This document shows, in pieces, positions 18,454-29,205 of a stretch of DNA of 43,324 bases (position 1 is its first letter; the number at the start of each line of letters is the position of its first letter). The notes under the pieces were generated by a model. The model had not been told where the DNA came from, ran no database searches, and was given only the letters and a program-made list of their open reading frames with translations. The DNA is from Pantoea conspicua. GTDB taxonomy: Bacteria > Pseudomonadota > Gammaproteobacteria > Enterobacterales > Enterobacteriaceae. The position numbers and the translations under genes were made by a program. Where the stretch lies: the NCBI RefSeq assembly GCF_002095315.1, contig NZ_MLFN01000033.1:1-43324 (forward strand), read 5' to 3'.

Positions 18454-20528
18454 AAGGACGTCTGCTGGATGCCATTCCGCTCAGTACCCTGACCGGCGTC
18501 GGTGCCAGCCAGGCGGCAAAGCTGGCCAAAATTGGCCTGCACACCATTCAGGACCTGCTGCTCCATCTCCCGCTGCGTTATGAAGATCGTACTCAACTTT
18601 ACGCCATTGATGATCTGCTGCCCGGTATCTGGGCCACCGTAGAAGGTGAAGTGCTGCATTCCGAAATCACTTTTGGCCGCCGCCGGATGATGGTGTGTCA
18701 GATCAGCGATGGCAGCGGCGTGCTGACAATGCGCTTCTTCAACTTCAACGCCGGCATGAAAAACAGCCTGGCGCCAGGTCGCCGCGTTACCGCCTACGGT
18801 GAAATTAAACGTGGTCAGCGCGGCGCCGAGATCATTCATCCTGAGTACCGTATCCAGGGCGAACACAGCAATGTGGCGCTTGAAGAGACGCTGACGCCAG
18901 TCTATCCCACCACCGAAGGCATCCGTCAGGCTACGCTGCGTAACCTCACCGATCAGGCGCTGACGCTGCTGGAGAGCTGCCCGATTGCGGAACTGTTGCC
19001 GCAGGAGCTAAGCGGCGGTTTAATCAGCCTGCCCGAAGCGTTGCGGACTCTGCATCGTCCACCACCCGATCTCAAACTCAGCGAGCTGGAGAGCGGTCGT
19101 CATCCGGCGCAGCGTCGTCTGATTCTGGAAGAGCTGCTGGCACATAACCTGAGTATGCTGGCGGTGCGCGCCGGTGCGCAGCGTTATTACGCCTTGCCGA
19201 TGCCGCCCCGCCACAACCTGAGCGATCAATTGCTGGCGGCACTGCCCTTCTCGCCTACCGGTGCGCAGAAGCGGGTAGTGGCGGAGATAGAGCATGATCT
19301 GGCGAATGACTTCCCGATGATGCGGCTGGTGCAGGGTGATGTGGGTTCCGGTAAAACGCTGGTGGCGGCGCTATCGGCGCTGAATGTGATTGCGTACGGA
19401 AAACAGGTCGCGCTGATGGCACCCACTGAACTGCTGGCTGAACAGCACGCCAGTAATTTCCGTCAATGGTTTGCGCCGCTGGGGATTGAAGTCGGCTGGC
19501 TGGCTGGAAAACAGAAAGGCAAAGCGCGTCAGGCGCAGCAGGAGGCCATTGCCAGCGGTCAGGTTGCGATGGTGGTCGGTACCCATGCGCTATTCCAGGA
19601 GCAGGTGCAGTTTAACGGCCTGGCGCTGGTGATTATCGATGAGCAGCACCGTTTTGGCGTCCATCAGCGGCTGGCGCTGTGGGAAAAGGGCGAGGAACAA
19701 GGTTTCCATCCGCATCAGTTGATCATGACGGCAACGCCGATCCCCCGCACCCTGGCGATGACCGCTTATGCCGATCTCGATACCTCGACCATTGACGAGC
19801 TGCCACCGGGCCGCACGCCGGTCACTACGGTCGCCATTCCCGATACCCGACGCGATGAGATCATTGCGCGGGTTGAACATGCCTGTCGCGAAGGGCGTCA
19901 GGCGTACTGGGTCTGTACGCTGATTGAAGAGTCTGACCTGCTGGAAGCGCAGGCGGCGGAAGCCAGCTGGGAAGCACTGAAAACGGCGCTGCCCGATCTC
20001 AATATCGGCCTGGTACACGGCCGGATGAAGCCGGCTGAAAAACAGGCGGTGATGCAGGCGTTTAAAGCCAGCCAGCTGCAGTTGCTGGTGGCGACTACGG
20101 TGATTGAAGTGGGCGTCGACGTACCCAATGCCAGCCTGATGATTATTGAAAACCCGGAACGCTTAGGACTGGCGCAGTTGCATCAGCTACGCGGACGGGT
20201 TGGTCGTGGCGCGGTCGCTTCACACTGTGTACTGCTCTACAAAGCGCCGCTCAGTAAAACCGCCCAGAAGCGTTTGCAGGTGTTGCGCGACAGCAATGAC
20301 GGCTTCGTGATTGCGCAATTTGACCTGGAGATCCGCGGGCCAGGCGAGCTGCTGGGCACCCGCCAGACCGGTAATGCCGAGTTCAAAGTGGCAGATTTAT
20401 TACGCGATCAGGCAATGGTGCCTGAAGTGCAGCGCGTGGCACGACATATCCACCAGCACTATCCCGAGCAGGCCAGCGCCCTGATTGAACGCTGGCTGCC
20501 GGAGAACACCCGTTATACCAACGTCTGA
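18450..20528 (+). CDS. recG: ATP-dependent DNA helicase RecG
   Basis: A 692-residue branch-migration helicase acting on forks, R-loops and Holliday junctions. The N-terminal wedge/OB domain (about 60-155) is followed by SF2 motifs: GDVGSGKT (Walker A, about 297), DEQH in IIDEQHRFG (Walker B), TATPIPRT, and the RecG-type VATTVIEVGVDVP and QLRGRVGRG. It ends the gmk-rpoZ-spoT-trmH-recG run, as in E. coli. Confidence 0.97.
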   Translation: MKGRLLDAIPLSTLTGVGASQAAKLAKIGLHTIQDLLLHLPLRYEDRTQLYAIDDLLPGIWATVEGEVLHSEITFGRRRMMVCQISDGSGVLTMRFFNFNAGMKNSLAPGRRVTAYGEIKRGQRGAEIIHPEYRIQGEHSNVALEETLTPVYPTTEGIRQATLRNLTDQALTLLESCPIAELLPQELSGGLISLPEALRTLHRPPPDLKLSELESGRHPAQRRLILEELLAHNLSMLAVRAGAQRYYALPMPPRHNLSDQLLAALPFSPTGAQKRVVAEIEHDLANDFPMMRLVQGDVGSGKTLVAALSALNVIAYGKQVALMAPTELLAEQHASNFRQWFAPLGIEVGWLAGKQKGKARQAQQEAIASGQVAMVVGTHALFQEQVQFNGLALVIIDEQHRFGVHQRLALWEKGEEQGFHPHQLIMTATPIPRTLAMTAYADLDTSTIDELPPGRTPVTTVAIPDTRRDEIIARVEHACREGRQAYWVCTLIEESDLLEAQAAEASWEALKTALPDLNIGLVHGRMKPAEKQAVMQAFKASQLQLLVATTVIEVGVDVPNASLMIIENPERLGLAQLHQLRGRVGRGAVASHCVLLYKAPLSKTAQKRLQVLRDSNDGFVIAQFDLEIRGPGELLGTRQTGNAEFKVADLLRDQAMVPEVQRVARHIHQHYPEQASALIERWLPENTRYTNV

Positions 20529-20549
20529 TCGGCCTTTTTGATCCTCGCC

Positions 20550-20587
20550 GGGCAAACGATTGCTTTTAGCCGACGGATGATTACAAT
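20550..20587 (+). promoter_or_regulatory. xanP promoter with overlapping PurR-like operator
   Basis: GGGCAAACGATTGCTT (20550-20565) has the palindromic core GCAA-ACGA-TTGC and closely resembles the PurR consensus (ACGCAAACGTTTTCNT). Its end, TTGCTT (20560-20565), serves as a -35 spaced 16 bases from TACAAT (20582-20587). Hypoxanthine/guanine-bound PurR would block polymerase here, fitting a purine permease gene. The operator is inferred from the motif only. Confidence 0.6.
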
Positions 20588-20617
20588 CGCCACACCATTT
20601 TTCGGGAACAGTAGAAG

Positions 20618-21991
20618 ATGTCCACCAATCCGCAGCCAGAACAACCCGCCACTCGCCACAGTGAACTGATTTATCGTCTTGAAGATCGCCCACCGTTGCC
20701 GCAAACGCTGTTTGCCGCCGGTCAGCACCTGTTAGCCATGTTTGTGGCGGTGATTACCCCTGCGCTGCTGATTTGCCAGGCGCTGGGCCTGCCCGCACAG
20801 GATACGCAGCACATCATCAGCATGTCGTTGTTCGCGTCGGGCGTGGCATCGATTCTGCAGATTAAAACCTGGGGTCCGGTCGGTTCAGGCCTGTTATCGA
20901 TTCAGGGCACCAGCTTTAACTTCGTTACACCACTGATTATGGGCGGGATGGCGCTGAAAAATGGCGGTGCCGATGTGCCCACCATGATGGCGGCGCTGTT
21001 CGGCACCCTGATGGTCGCCTCCTGTACTGAGATGGTGCTGTCACGCGTGCTGCATCTGGCGCGCCGCATCATTACGCCGCTGGTCTCGGGCATCGTGGTG
21101 ATGATTATCGGTCTGTCGCTGATTCAGGTCGGACTGACGTCGATCGGCGGCGGCTTTGCCGCCATCGCCGACCACAGTTTTGGCGCACCGAAAAATCTGT
21201 TGCTGGCCGGCGCGGTGCTGCTGGTGATTGTGCTGCTGAACCGCCAGAAAAATCCCTATCTGCGCGTCGCTTCACTGGTGATCGCGATGGCGGTCGGCTA
21301 TCTGCTGGCCTGGGCACTGGATATGTTACCCGCCGCCACCGCGCCAGCCGATCAGCCGCTGATTGCGGTGCCGACGCCGCTCTATTACGGGCTGGGCTTC
21401 GACTGGAACCTGCTGGTTCCGCTGATGCTGGTGTTTATGGTGACCTCGCTGGAAACCATTGGCGACATTACCGCAACGTCCGATGTCTCAGAGCAGCCAG
21501 TGAGCGGTCCGCTTTATATGAAACGCCTGAAGGGCGGCGTGCTGGCTAACGGCCTCAATTCGTTTGTCTCTGCGCTGTTCAATACCTTTCCTAACTCCTG
21601 CTTCGGCCAGAATAACGGCGTGATCCAGCTCACTGGTGTCGCCAGCCGCTACGTGGGCTTTGTGGTGGCCCTGATGCTGATTGTGCTGGGGCTGTTCCCG
21701 GCGGTCAGCGGACTGGTGCAGCTCATTCCTGAGCCGGTGCTGGGCGGTGCCACTATTGTGATGTTCGGGACGATTGCCGCCTCCGGGGTGCGCATCGTGT
21801 CGCGCGAGCCGCTGAACCGCCGCGCCATCATGATCATCGCGCTGTCGCTGGCGGTCGGGCTGGGTGTCTCGCAGCAGCCGCTGATTCTGCAATTCGCACC
21901 TGAATGGCTAAAAACCCTGCTCTCTTCCGGCATCGCGGCGGGAGGAATTACCGCTATCGTGCTGAACCTGATTTTCCCGCAGGAGAAGTAA
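20618..21991 (+). CDS. xanP: Xanthine permease XanP (NCS2 family)
   Basis: A 457-residue inner-membrane xanthine:proton symporter with about 14 hydrophobic segments. NCS2 signatures are present: [16 protein letters not shown] in TM1, [15 protein letters not shown], the conserved acidic [13 protein letters not shown] motif ([14 protein letters not shown]) and [17 protein letters not shown]. Very close to E. coli XanP (YicE) along its whole length. It has its own promoter after recG. Confidence 0.95.
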   Translation: MSTNPQPEQPATRHSELIYRLEDRPPLPQTLFAAGQHLLAMFVAVITPALLICQALGLPAQDTQHIISMSLFASGVASILQIKTWGPVGSGLLSIQGTSFNFVTPLIMGGMALKNGGADVPTMMAALFGTLMVASCTEMVLSRVLHLARRIITPLVSGIVVMIIGLSLIQVGLTSIGGGFAAIADHSFGAPKNLLLAGAVLLVIVLLNRQKNPYLRVASLVIAMAVGYLLAWALDMLPAATAPADQPLIAVPTPLYYGLGFDWNLLVPLMLVFMVTSLETIGDITATSDVSEQPVSGPLYMKRLKGGVLANGLNSFVSALFNTFPNSCFGQNNGVIQLTGVASRYVGFVVALMLIVLGLFPAVSGLVQLIPEPVLGGATIVMFGTIAASGVRIVSREPLNRRAIMIIALSLAVGLGVSQQPLILQFAPEWLKTLLSSGIAAGGITAIVLNLIFPQEK

Positions 21992-21998
21992 GGCGAGC

Positions 21999-22016
21999 GA
22001 CGGGCTCCGGCCCGTC
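21999..22016 (+). terminator. Hairpin after xanP
   Basis: GACGGGC (21999-22005) pairs with GCCCGTC (22010-22016) around TCCG. The tail is only mildly T-rich, so it may attenuate rather than stop transcription into yicH. Confidence 0.5.
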
Positions 22017-22109
22017 TGCTATTTAGTCGGATTTACATCCAGGCTGTTGAGCTGTAACGGTAATTCAGGCATAACAACCTCTCACCGGATTTAACTCGGG
22101 AAGGATGCT

Positions 22110-23789
22110 ATGAAATTTCTTGGAAAGTTTTTCCTCACCTTACTTTTGCTGCTGCTATTCACCCTGGTGGTAATCTATGTGCTGCTGCAAACGCAATGGG
22201 GTGCAGGCTGGTTTAGCCGATGGGTGAGCGACAAAACAGAGTGGCATCTCTCTCTGAGTAAAATTGAGCATAACTTCTCCTCTCCCTCGCATGTCATCCT
22301 TGATGACTTCAGCTTCGGTCACGATGGTCAGCCAGCGGTGCTGGTGGCAAAGCGCGTCGATCTCGGCCTGGCGCTGGTGCAGTTCAGCGATCCGCTGCAC
22401 TTCAGCAGCATCGAGTTGCGTGACGGCGAAGTCAACCTGGCCAACCTGACGCCATCAAGCGCGCTACCGATTCAGGCTCAGCGTCTGCAACTCAACAACA
22501 TGCATATCGAAAGCCCCAACAGTGCGCTGCCGCTGTTCGCTCAGCAGGTAAACGGCGGGATCCTGCCGTGGAAACCGATCGCCAGCAATATGCTGGGCCA
22601 GGATGCCCATTTCCAGATGAGTGCCGCCAGCATGACGCTGAATAAGGTGCCCGGTGAGAATGTGCTGATACAGGGAAACGTCTCGCAGGGACGGATGGTT
22701 TTCAATAATGTCGGTGCCGATCTGGCTCGCGGCTCAATGACCGGCAACGGTGAGCGTGATGCGCAGGGCAACTGGAAGATTAACCAGCTGCGGCTGAATG
22801 ATATTCGTCTGCAGACCGCCAGCAGCCTGAAAGACTTTCTGCGTAATGTGCAGGCGGTGCCGTCGATTGCCATTACCCGGCTGGATGTGACCGATGCACG
22901 CCTGCAGGGGCCTGACTGGGCGGTGACCGATCTTGATCTGACCCTGCGTAACCTTAACTGGCAGGGCGATGACTGGCAGAGCAACGACGGCTCGCTGGCC
23001 ATGAACGCCAGTAACTTTATTAACGGCGGGCTGGAGCTGAACGATCCAATCGTCAATCTGGACTTCTCTCCGCAAGGCATCGCGCTGACGCAGTTCAGTT
23101 CACGCTGGGCCAACGGCGTGATTCGGGCAGAAGGCGACTGGTCGCGCGCCGATAAACGCCTGACGCTGAAAAACCTGGCGGTCGCCGGGCTGGAATATAC
23201 TCTGCCGCAGGACTGGCGCGATCGCTGGCAGTCTGCGTTACCCGCCTGGCTCGACAGCGTGATGGTGACGCGTTTTACCTCAAACCGTAATCTGATTATC
23301 GATATTAATCCGGCATTCCCTTTCCAGCTGACATCGCTGGATGGCACCGGTGAAAATCTGCTGCTGGTTCGTCAGCATCAGTGGGGGATCTGGTCCGGTA
23401 AGCTAAGCCTGAATGCAGCGGAGTCGACCTTTAACCGCACCGATTTGCGCCATCCTTCGATTGCACTGAATGCCGACCCACAGCAGATTCAGGTGACAGA
23501 ACTGAGCGCGTTCAGTGGCAAAGGCTTGCTGGAAGGACGTGCAACGGTCGGCCAGCAGCCCGAGCGTCCGCTGACGTTGCAGCTGACAGGTCGTGCCGTG
23601 CCGGTGAATGTGTTACAGAACTGGGGATGGCCGGTGCTGCCGCTAACCGGTGACAGCAACCTGCAGTTGCAGCTGAACGCCGCGTTAAAAGCCGGTCAGC
23701 CACTGCGTCCGACCGCCAATGGCAGTTTGTCAGTGACCACCGACAGCCAGCAGTTGCAGCAGACCCTGCAGGCCGGAGAGGTTCGATAA
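22110..23789 (+). CDS. yicH: AsmA-family protein YicH
   Basis: 559 residues with one N-terminal membrane helix (FFLTLLLLLLFTLVVIYVLL) and a long periplasmic body of repeated amphipathic strands, the AsmA/TamB-like plan. The AsmA start pattern (WGAGWFSRWVS, LSKIEHNFSSPSHVILDDFSFG) is clear. E. coli YicH has about the same length and also follows xanP. The family is thought to move phospholipids across the periplasm; a specific role for YicH is not established. AAGGATG lies at the start. Confidence 0.92.
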   Translation: MKFLGKFFLTLLLLLLFTLVVIYVLLQTQWGAGWFSRWVSDKTEWHLSLSKIEHNFSSPSHVILDDFSFGHDGQPAVLVAKRVDLGLALVQFSDPLHFSSIELRDGEVNLANLTPSSALPIQAQRLQLNNMHIESPNSALPLFAQQVNGGILPWKPIASNMLGQDAHFQMSAASMTLNKVPGENVLIQGNVSQGRMVFNNVGADLARGSMTGNGERDAQGNWKINQLRLNDIRLQTASSLKDFLRNVQAVPSIAITRLDVTDARLQGPDWAVTDLDLTLRNLNWQGDDWQSNDGSLAMNASNFINGGLELNDPIVNLDFSPQGIALTQFSSRWANGVIRAEGDWSRADKRLTLKNLAVAGLEYTLPQDWRDRWQSALPAWLDSVMVTRFTSNRNLIIDINPAFPFQLTSLDGTGENLLLVRQHQWGIWSGKLSLNAAESTFNRTDLRHPSIALNADPQQIQVTELSAFSGKGLLEGRATVGQQPERPLTLQLTGRAVPVNVLQNWGWPVLPLTGDSNLQLQLNAALKAGQPLRPTANGSLSVTTDSQQLQQTLQAGEVR

Positions 23790-23792
23790 CGC

Positions 23793-23819
23793 ATCAGGGC
23801 CGGTTTTACCGGCCCTGAT
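23793..23819. terminator. Hairpin between convergent yicH and fabY
   Basis: ATCAGGGCCGG (23793-23803) pairs perfectly with CCGGCCCTGAT (23809-23819) around TTTTA. It lies three bases after the yicH stop and just before the fabY stop and could serve both strands. No T tract is seen. Confidence 0.6.
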
Positions 23820-23821
23820 CA

Positions 23822-24832
23822 TCAGTTAATGCGCGCGCCCGAGCCGCCTTCTTCCAGCGGTCCGTCAGGATCGGCGGGCAGCACGATATAGACCCCTTCA
23901 AATACTGCCCCACGCTCTTCATCCCCGAACAGTTCAACTTCGAGCTGCACGCGCGCCTTACGGCCACGCGCCAGACGATCGAGATCGCCGCTTAATGAAC
24001 CCAGATCGGCGATGGCACCTGGCCGACCGCTGATAGGCTGGCTGTAACGAATATGCGCATCGGCCAGAATAATGGTGCCGCCAAGATGACGCTCACGCAG
24101 CAACAGCCAGATTAATCCCCAGCCGGTCAGCGTCGCCAGAGAGAACAGGCTGCCCGCAAAGAGTGTCTGATGCGGGTTCTGATTGCCCGCCTCCGGCATG
24201 GTGGTGATAAATTTCTGGCCGGTATACTGCAGGATGCGTACCCCCATCTTCTCACTGAGCGGGATATGCGCGTACCAGGCCTGCTGTAGCTGACCGCACC
24301 AGTCGGCACGGTGCAGGATATCGTCAAGCGTGACCACTGGCTTGATCATCAGAAAGTGACGAACCGGCGTGGTCTGTGGCGCGGTAATTTCACCCTGGTT
24401 GACGTAACCCAGTTTGGCAAAAAAGGCGACGGCATCTTCGCGCGCGCTACAGGTGACGCGCTTGGCACCTTCCTGACGCGCCACCGACTCCAGCGTCATC
24501 GCCACCAGCGTCCCCAGGCCTTTGCCCTGTACCGAAGGATGGACTGCCATAAAGCGAATCGCCGCTTCGTTGTCGGCATTGATATACAGTCGCCCTACCG
24601 CGACCGGCTGTCCCTGTTCATCCACCACCATCTGATGATGCGCTAAGGCATCCCAGGCGTCACGTTCAGAACCCTGCGGCTGACGCAGAGGTTTTCGTAG
24701 CATTTCCCAGCGGAACTGATAATAGATATCCAGCTCTTCCGCCGTCTGTGGCACGCGAAGATGATACATAAAATGTTTCTCTCGTTCGGAGCTTGCGTGG
24801 CTTATCCCTTGCCGCTCGGCTGACGATCTCAC
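23822..24832 (-). CDS. fabY: Bifunctional GNAT acetyltransferase/hotdog thioesterase-like protein YiiD (FabY-type)
   Basis: An N-terminal GNAT domain (about 20-165; acetyl-CoA loop in [12 protein letters not shown]) is fused to a C-terminal hotdog domain ([17 protein letters not shown], then [10 protein letters not shown]). It matches E. coli YiiD along its length. The C-terminal part is related to the FabY acetoacetyl-ACP synthase of Pseudomonas, so a role in fatty-acid initiation is plausible. The GTG at 24832 overlaps the dtd stop (GTGA) and gives an N-terminus about as long as in E. coli; an ATG at 24769 (MYHLRVPQ) with GAGAG upstream is the alternative start. Last gene of the yihX-yihY-dtd-fabY operon. 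Confidence 0.9.
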   Translation of the reverse strand: MRSSAERQGISHASSEREKHFMYHLRVPQTAEELDIYYQFRWEMLRKPLRQPQGSERDAWDALAHHQMVVDEQGQPVAVGRLYINADNEAAIRFMAVHPSVQGKGLGTLVAMTLESVARQEGAKRVTCSAREDAVAFFAKLGYVNQGEITAPQTTPVRHFLMIKPVVTLDDILHRADWCGQLQQAWYAHIPLSEKMGVRILQYTGQKFITTMPEAGNQNPHQTLFAGSLFSLATLTGWGLIWLLLRERHLGGTIILADAHIRYSQPISGRPGAIADLGSLSGDLDRLARGRKARVQLEVELFGDEERGAVFEGVYIVLPADPDGPLEEGGSGARIN

Positions 24833-25266
24833 ACCTGCAACCAGAAGGTTACAGGACCATCATTCACCAGCGCGACCTGCATATCCGCCGCAAAGCGGCC
24901 ATTCTCAGTTTTGATACCCTGCCGACGACAGCAATCGCTGAAATACTCATACAGACGTTCAGCTTCCGCCGGTTCCGCGCCGCCGGAAAACGAGGGACGC
25001 ATGCCCTTTTTGGTATCTGCCGCCAGGGTAAACTGCGACACCACCAGCAGGCTGCCGCCTGCCTGTTTGACGCTCAGGTTCATTTTGCCCTGTTCATCAC
25101 TGAAGATGCGATAACCCAGCACACGTTCTGCGAGACGCTCCGCACGCTGTGCGTCATCACCTTTTTCCACACCCAGCAACACCAGTAATCCGCTACCGAT
25201 TTCGCCTGTCACTATCTGATCGACGCTGACGCTGGCGCGCTGCACGCGTTGAATCAATGCAATCAT
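24829..25266 (-). CDS. dtd: D-aminoacyl-tRNA deacylase
   Basis: 145 residues. It removes D-amino acids (classically D-Tyr) mischarged on tRNA. Both active-site signatures are present: [17 protein letters not shown] and the Gly-cis-Pro loop [11 protein letters not shown] at the C-terminus. Its ATG overlaps the yihY stop by four bases and its stop overlaps the fabY start, so the run is tightly coupled. Confidence 0.96.
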   Translation of the reverse strand: MIALIQRVQRASVSVDQIVTGEIGSGLLVLLGVEKGDDAQRAERLAERVLGYRIFSDEQGKMNLSVKQAGGSLLVVSQFTLAADTKKGMRPSFSGGAEPAEAERLYEYFSDCCRRQGIKTENGRFAADMQVALVNDGPVTFWLQV

Positions 25267-26132
25267 GTTTCCTCACGTTCATTTTCTCTGTGCTGTTGTT
25301 TTAACTGGCGATAGTCCGCTAATGCGACAGTAATTTCAGCGCCTAACAACACAATACACCAGGTCCAGTAGACCCAGAGAAACAGAATCGGGATCACGGC
25401 CAGTACGCCGTAGATCAGCTGATAAGAGGGAAACATCGTAACATAGAGCGCGAAGCCCTTTTTACCCAGCTCAAACAGCGCGCCCGCCACCAGCGCGCCA
25501 ATCAGTGCATCGCGCGGCGGTACCCGCTGGGTGGGAACAATGCTGTAGAGCAGCCAGAAGGCGAACCAGGAGAGCAGCAGCGGGAAGATGCGCAGTATCT
25601 GATCGACCAGGCTGGTCACGCCGGTGGCGTTTATCCAGCGCAGCGACAGCAGATACGAACTGATGGCCAGGCTGGCACCGGCCAGCAAGGGACCGAGTGT
25701 CAGGATCATCCAGTAAACCGCAAACGAATAGACCATCGGCCGCTTCTTGTTGCTGCGCCAGATGGTATTCAGTGCAGTGTCGACCGAATGCATCAGCAGT
25801 AACGCCGTGACGATCAGACCGACCGCACCGACTGCGGTCATGCGGTTAACGTTGGCAACAAACTGCTCAAGATAGCGTTGCAGCGTATTACCCGCAGCCG
25901 GCATCAGGTTGGTAAAGATGAACTGCTTTAGCTGCACACTGATGTCGGAGAAGACCGGGAAAGCTGCAAACAACGCAAACACCACCGCGATAAGCGGCAC
26001 CAGCGCCAGTAATGAGACGAAAGCCAGATTGCCGGCCTGAGTCGTCATGCCATCTTCATCAACCCGCTTCCATAACAGTTTGAGCCACAGCCAGAACGCC
26101 TGTAGCCCGGGACGAAATTTACGTGACGTCAT
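25263..26132 (-). CDS. yihY: YihY/BrkB family inner-membrane protein
   Basis: 289 residues with six hydrophobic segments. Family patterns are [36 protein letters not shown] and [15 protein letters not shown]. Once annotated as ribonuclease BN; that activity belongs to another gene, and the function of YihY remains unknown. It starts three bases after the yihX stop. Confidence 0.93.
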   Translation of the reverse strand: MTSRKFRPGLQAFWLWLKLLWKRVDEDGMTTQAGNLAFVSLLALVPLIAVVFALFAAFPVFSDISVQLKQFIFTNLMPAAGNTLQRYLEQFVANVNRMTAVGAVGLIVTALLLMHSVDTALNTIWRSNKKRPMVYSFAVYWMILTLGPLLAGASLAISSYLLSLRWINATGVTSLVDQILRIFPLLLSWFAFWLLYSIVPTQRVPPRDALIGALVAGALFELGKKGFALYVTMFPSYQLIYGVLAVIPILFLWVYWTWCIVLLGAEITVALADYRQLKQQHRENEREET

Positions 26133-26135
26133 GGT

Positions 26136-26732
26136 TTAATGCTGACCTGCGAACCAGTCAGGCACCGTTTTGTTGTCAGTAACCAGCACGCTTTCAATGC
26201 CCAGCGCGCGTGCCGCGTCAATATTCTGCTGGTTATCGTCAAAGAAAACCGCCTGATCGGCACTAATGCCTTCCGCCTCCAGCACATGCTGATAGATTCG
26301 CGCTTCCGGCTTACGCATCCCCAGTTCCTGCGACAGGTAAAGCGCATCCGCCGCCTGCTGCACATCCGGATACTGGGTCGGCCAGAAGGCGCAGTGCAGC
26401 TTGTTGGTATTGGAGAGGATCACCACCCGATGACCCTCCAGCCGCAGCCGGTTCATCAGCGCCAGTATTTCAGGCCGCACGTCAACAAACACCGCCTGCC
26501 AGCCTGCGGTGAACTGCTCATAGCTCAGGGCGATCTCCAGCTTTTCACACAGCGCTAACGCGAAATCTTCATCGCTGATCTCGCCCCGCTCGTGCTGTTC
26601 AAAGGCTTCATCCATCACAAAATGGCTTTGCAATGACGCCAGCGGCACGCGGCTAAGGTCACTCCAGACACCTAACACGCGGTTAAAATCGATATCAATG
26701 ATCACATTGCCCAAATCAAAAATGTACAACAT
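26136..26732 (-). CDS. yihX: HAD phosphatase YihX (alpha-D-glucose-1-phosphate phosphatase)
   Basis: 198 residues from MLYIFDLGNVIIDIDF; AGGAGG lies about eight bases before this ATG, which decides the start over longer in-frame reads. HAD motifs: DLGNV (nucleophile Asp6), VILSNTN (motif II), GMRKPEARIY (Lys of motif III) and FFDDNQQNIDAA (motif IV). In E. coli the enzyme releases glucose from glucose-1-phosphate. First gene of the yihX-yihY-dtd-fabY operon. Confidence 0.95.
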   Translation of the reverse strand: MLYIFDLGNVIIDIDFNRVLGVWSDLSRVPLASLQSHFVMDEAFEQHERGEISDEDFALALCEKLEIALSYEQFTAGWQAVFVDVRPEILALMNRLRLEGHRVVILSNTNKLHCAFWPTQYPDVQQAADALYLSQELGMRKPEARIYQHVLEAEGISADQAVFFDDNQQNIDAARALGIESVLVTDNKTVPDWFAGQH

Positions 26733-26896
26733 GGTGCGCCTCCTTCTGTTCCCTGGAGTATTCACTCTAGCGGCAAAAGGGCGGACTGAACAGATAACCC
26801 CGGAGAGAAAAGCGGAAACGGCAACTGCCGTGCGAGACGCGCGCGTTGGGACCCTACTCATCGCTGGCCTGGTGGTACAGGATCGGAATTACAGGC

Positions 26897-26924
26897 AAAA
26901 AAAAGCCCCGATAACGGGGCTTTT
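26897..26924 (-). terminator. typA terminator
   Basis: AAAAGCCCCG (26901-26910) pairs with CGGGGCTTTT (26915-26924) around ATAA. On the minus strand it ends in eight T, 20 bases after the typA stop. Confidence 0.92.
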
Positions 26925-26943
26925 CATCGATTAGCGGCGCGGA

Positions 26944-28767
26944 TTACGCGTCTTTAGGACCACGTGAAGCACGTTTACGGTCGTTTTCAGTCAGGTGACG
27001 TTTACGGATACGCACGGACTGTGGCGTGACTTCTACCAGTTCGTCATCATCGATGAACTCGATCGCCTGCTCAAGGGTCATCTTGATTGGCGGCACCAGA
27101 GTGGTCGCTTCATCCGTACCGGAAGCACGCATGTTGGTCAGCTTCTTACCGGTCAGACAGTTAACTGTCAGGTCGTTAGAGCGGCTGTGAATACCGATGA
27201 TCTGGCCTTCATACACTTCCGCACCGTGACCCAGGAACAGCTTACCGCGGTCCTGCAGGCCGAACAGTGCAAACGCAACTGCTTTACCCTGACCGTTAGA
27301 GATCAGTACGCCGTTCTGACGCTGGCCCACTTCGCCCGGACGAATGTCGTCGTAGTGGCTGAAGGTGGAGTAGAGCAGACCGGTACCCGACGTCATGGTC
27401 ATGAATTCATTACGGAAGCCGATCAGGCCACGGCTTGGGATCACGTAGTCGAGACGTACGCGGCCTTTGCCATCCGGATCCATGTTTTTCAGATCGCCCT
27501 TACGCTCACCCATGGCTTGCATGACTGAACCCTGGTTGTTCTCTTCGATATCCAGCGTCACATTCTCGAATGGCTCCTGTTTACGGCCATCGATTTCGCG
27601 GAAGATAACTTTCGGACGGGATACCGCCAGTTCGAAACCTTCACGACGCATGTTTTCAATCAGAACAGAGAGGTGCAGTTCACCACGACCTGATACGCGG
27701 AACGCGTCAGCATCTTCGGTTTCTTCAACGCGCAGTGCCACGTTGTGAACCAGTTCTTTGTTCAGACGCTCAAGGATCTGACGTGAGGTCACGTACTTAC
27801 CTTCTTTACCGCAGAACGGTGAGGTGTTGACGTTAAAGAACATGGTTACTGTTGGCTCATCGACGCTCAGTGCTGGCAACGCCTGCACGTTCTGTGGATC
27901 ACAGATGGTGTCAGAGATGTTCAGCTCGCCCAGACCGGTGATAGCAATGATATCACCCGCTTCTGCCAGATCGCTGTCGATACGCTCCAGACCCAGGTGA
28001 GTCAGAACTTTGCCGACTTTACCGTTACGGGTTTTGCCTTCGCTATCGATGATAGTGACTTGCTGGTTAGGCTTCACTTTACCGCGTTTGATGCGGCCGA
28101 TGCCGATAACACCCAGGTAGTTGTTGTAGTCCAGCTGCGAGATTTGCATCTGCAGTGGCGCTTCAGCTTCAACCTGTGGTGGAGAAACGTGGTCAACGAT
28201 CGCCTGATACAGTGGCGTCATATCGTCAGCCATGTCGGTGTGCTCAAGACCTGCAATACCATTCAGCGCAGAGGCAAAAATGATAGGGAAGTCGAGCTGC
28301 TCATCGGTAGCATCCAGGTTAACGAACAGGTCAAATACCTGATCCACAACCCAATCCGGACGCGCACCTGGGCGGTCTACTTTGTTGATAACCACAATCG
28401 GCTTCAGACCATGCGCGAACGCTTTTTTGGTCACGAAGCGGGTTTGCGGCATAGGGCCATCCATCGCATCTACAACCAGCAGCACCGAGTCCACCATGGA
28501 CATGACGCGCTCAACTTCACCACCGAAGTCGGCGTGTCCTGGGGTATCAACGATGTTGATACGGTAGTCGTTCCACTTAATGGCAGTGTTTTTTGCGAGG
28601 ATGGTAATCCCACGCTCTTTCTCCAAATCATTGGAGTCCATCACGCGCTCGGTTGCTTCGGTACGGGCATCAAAAGTACCGGATTGTTGCAGCAGTTTGT
28701 CAACCAGGGTGGTCTTTCCATGGTCAACGTGCGCGATGATGGCGATGTTACGCAAATTTTCGATCAC
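26944..28767 (-). CDS. typA: Ribosome-associated translational GTPase TypA/BipA
   Basis: 607 residues. G1 AHVDHGKTT, the switch region ERGITI, G3 [12 protein letters not shown]4 NKVDRP and a SAL G5 are present, followed by EF-G-like domains III and V and the BipA-specific C-terminal domain. It aids 50S assembly at low temperature and under stress. The start is the GTG at 28767, with GAGG eight bases upstream, aligning with the E. coli N-terminus. It is transcribed divergently from glnA, as in E. coli. Confidence 0.96.
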   Translation of the reverse strand: MIENLRNIAIIAHVDHGKTTLVDKLLQQSGTFDARTEATERVMDSNDLEKERGITILAKNTAIKWNDYRINIVDTPGHADFGGEVERVMSMVDSVLLVVDAMDGPMPQTRFVTKKAFAHGLKPIVVINKVDRPGARPDWVVDQVFDLFVNLDATDEQLDFPIIFASALNGIAGLEHTDMADDMTPLYQAIVDHVSPPQVEAEAPLQMQISQLDYNNYLGVIGIGRIKRGKVKPNQQVTIIDSEGKTRNGKVGKVLTHLGLERIDSDLAEAGDIIAITGLGELNISDTICDPQNVQALPALSVDEPTVTMFFNVNTSPFCGKEGKYVTSRQILERLNKELVHNVALRVEETEDADAFRVSGRGELHLSVLIENMRREGFELAVSRPKVIFREIDGRKQEPFENVTLDIEENNQGSVMQAMGERKGDLKNMDPDGKGRVRLDYVIPSRGLIGFRNEFMTMTSGTGLLYSTFSHYDDIRPGEVGQRQNGVLISNGQGKAVAFALFGLQDRGKLFLGHGAEVYEGQIIGIHSRSNDLTVNCLTGKKLTNMRASGTDEATTLVPPIKMTLEQAIEFIDDDELVEVTPQSVRIRKRHLTENDRKRASRGPKDA

Positions 28768-28914
28768 AGCTTTGCCTCAGGCATTAGAAATAGCGCGTTA
28801 TTGTACACTGATTAAGCGGAAGACTGAACATGATCACACTTTTCACTGAAAGTTTATTGCATGGACGCCATTTTGCCCTGTTACCGGTGCAGAAAATGCA
28901 CTAAGTTGGTCTGA

Positions 28915-29066
28915 TGCACCAAAGTAGTGCCACCCGATGACCGATAAGCACCACCATGGTGCAATAAAACCATCGTGGTGCAGCCGCTTTATGACAAAAA
29001 GGTGCACCACAAGGCGATTTAAGCAACATCAAAAAAGTTGGCACAGAATTCGCTTTGTCTAATACA
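28915..29066 (+). promoter_or_regulatory. glnA control region: NtrC enhancer sites and sigma-54 promoter glnAp2
   Basis: Two NtrC palindromes, TGCACC-N5-AGTGCC (28915-28931) and AGCACC-N5-GGTGCA (28947-28963), are centred near -142 and -110 from the predicted start at about 29065. Weaker half-sites with GGTGCA end at 28982 and 29006, near -91 and -67. The sigma-54 element has GG at 29040-29041 and GC at 29052-29053 (TTGGCAC...TTCGCTTT), the exact 10-base spacing. The arrangement matches E. coli glnAp2 almost base for base. Under nitrogen limitation, phosphorylated NtrC at the enhancer opens the promoter. Confidence 0.93.
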
Positions 29067-29205
29067 AGCGTAAACGCCAGTCAGATGTCGGTTGAAGAGC
29101 GTGCCGGAAAAAGTTGGGCAGGGAGTTGTTTTCCCGCAACGTATCCCGGAAACGACGTTTCCTCGCCATGTAGATAATGAAAGACCATTTCCAGGAGAGT
29201 TGAGT

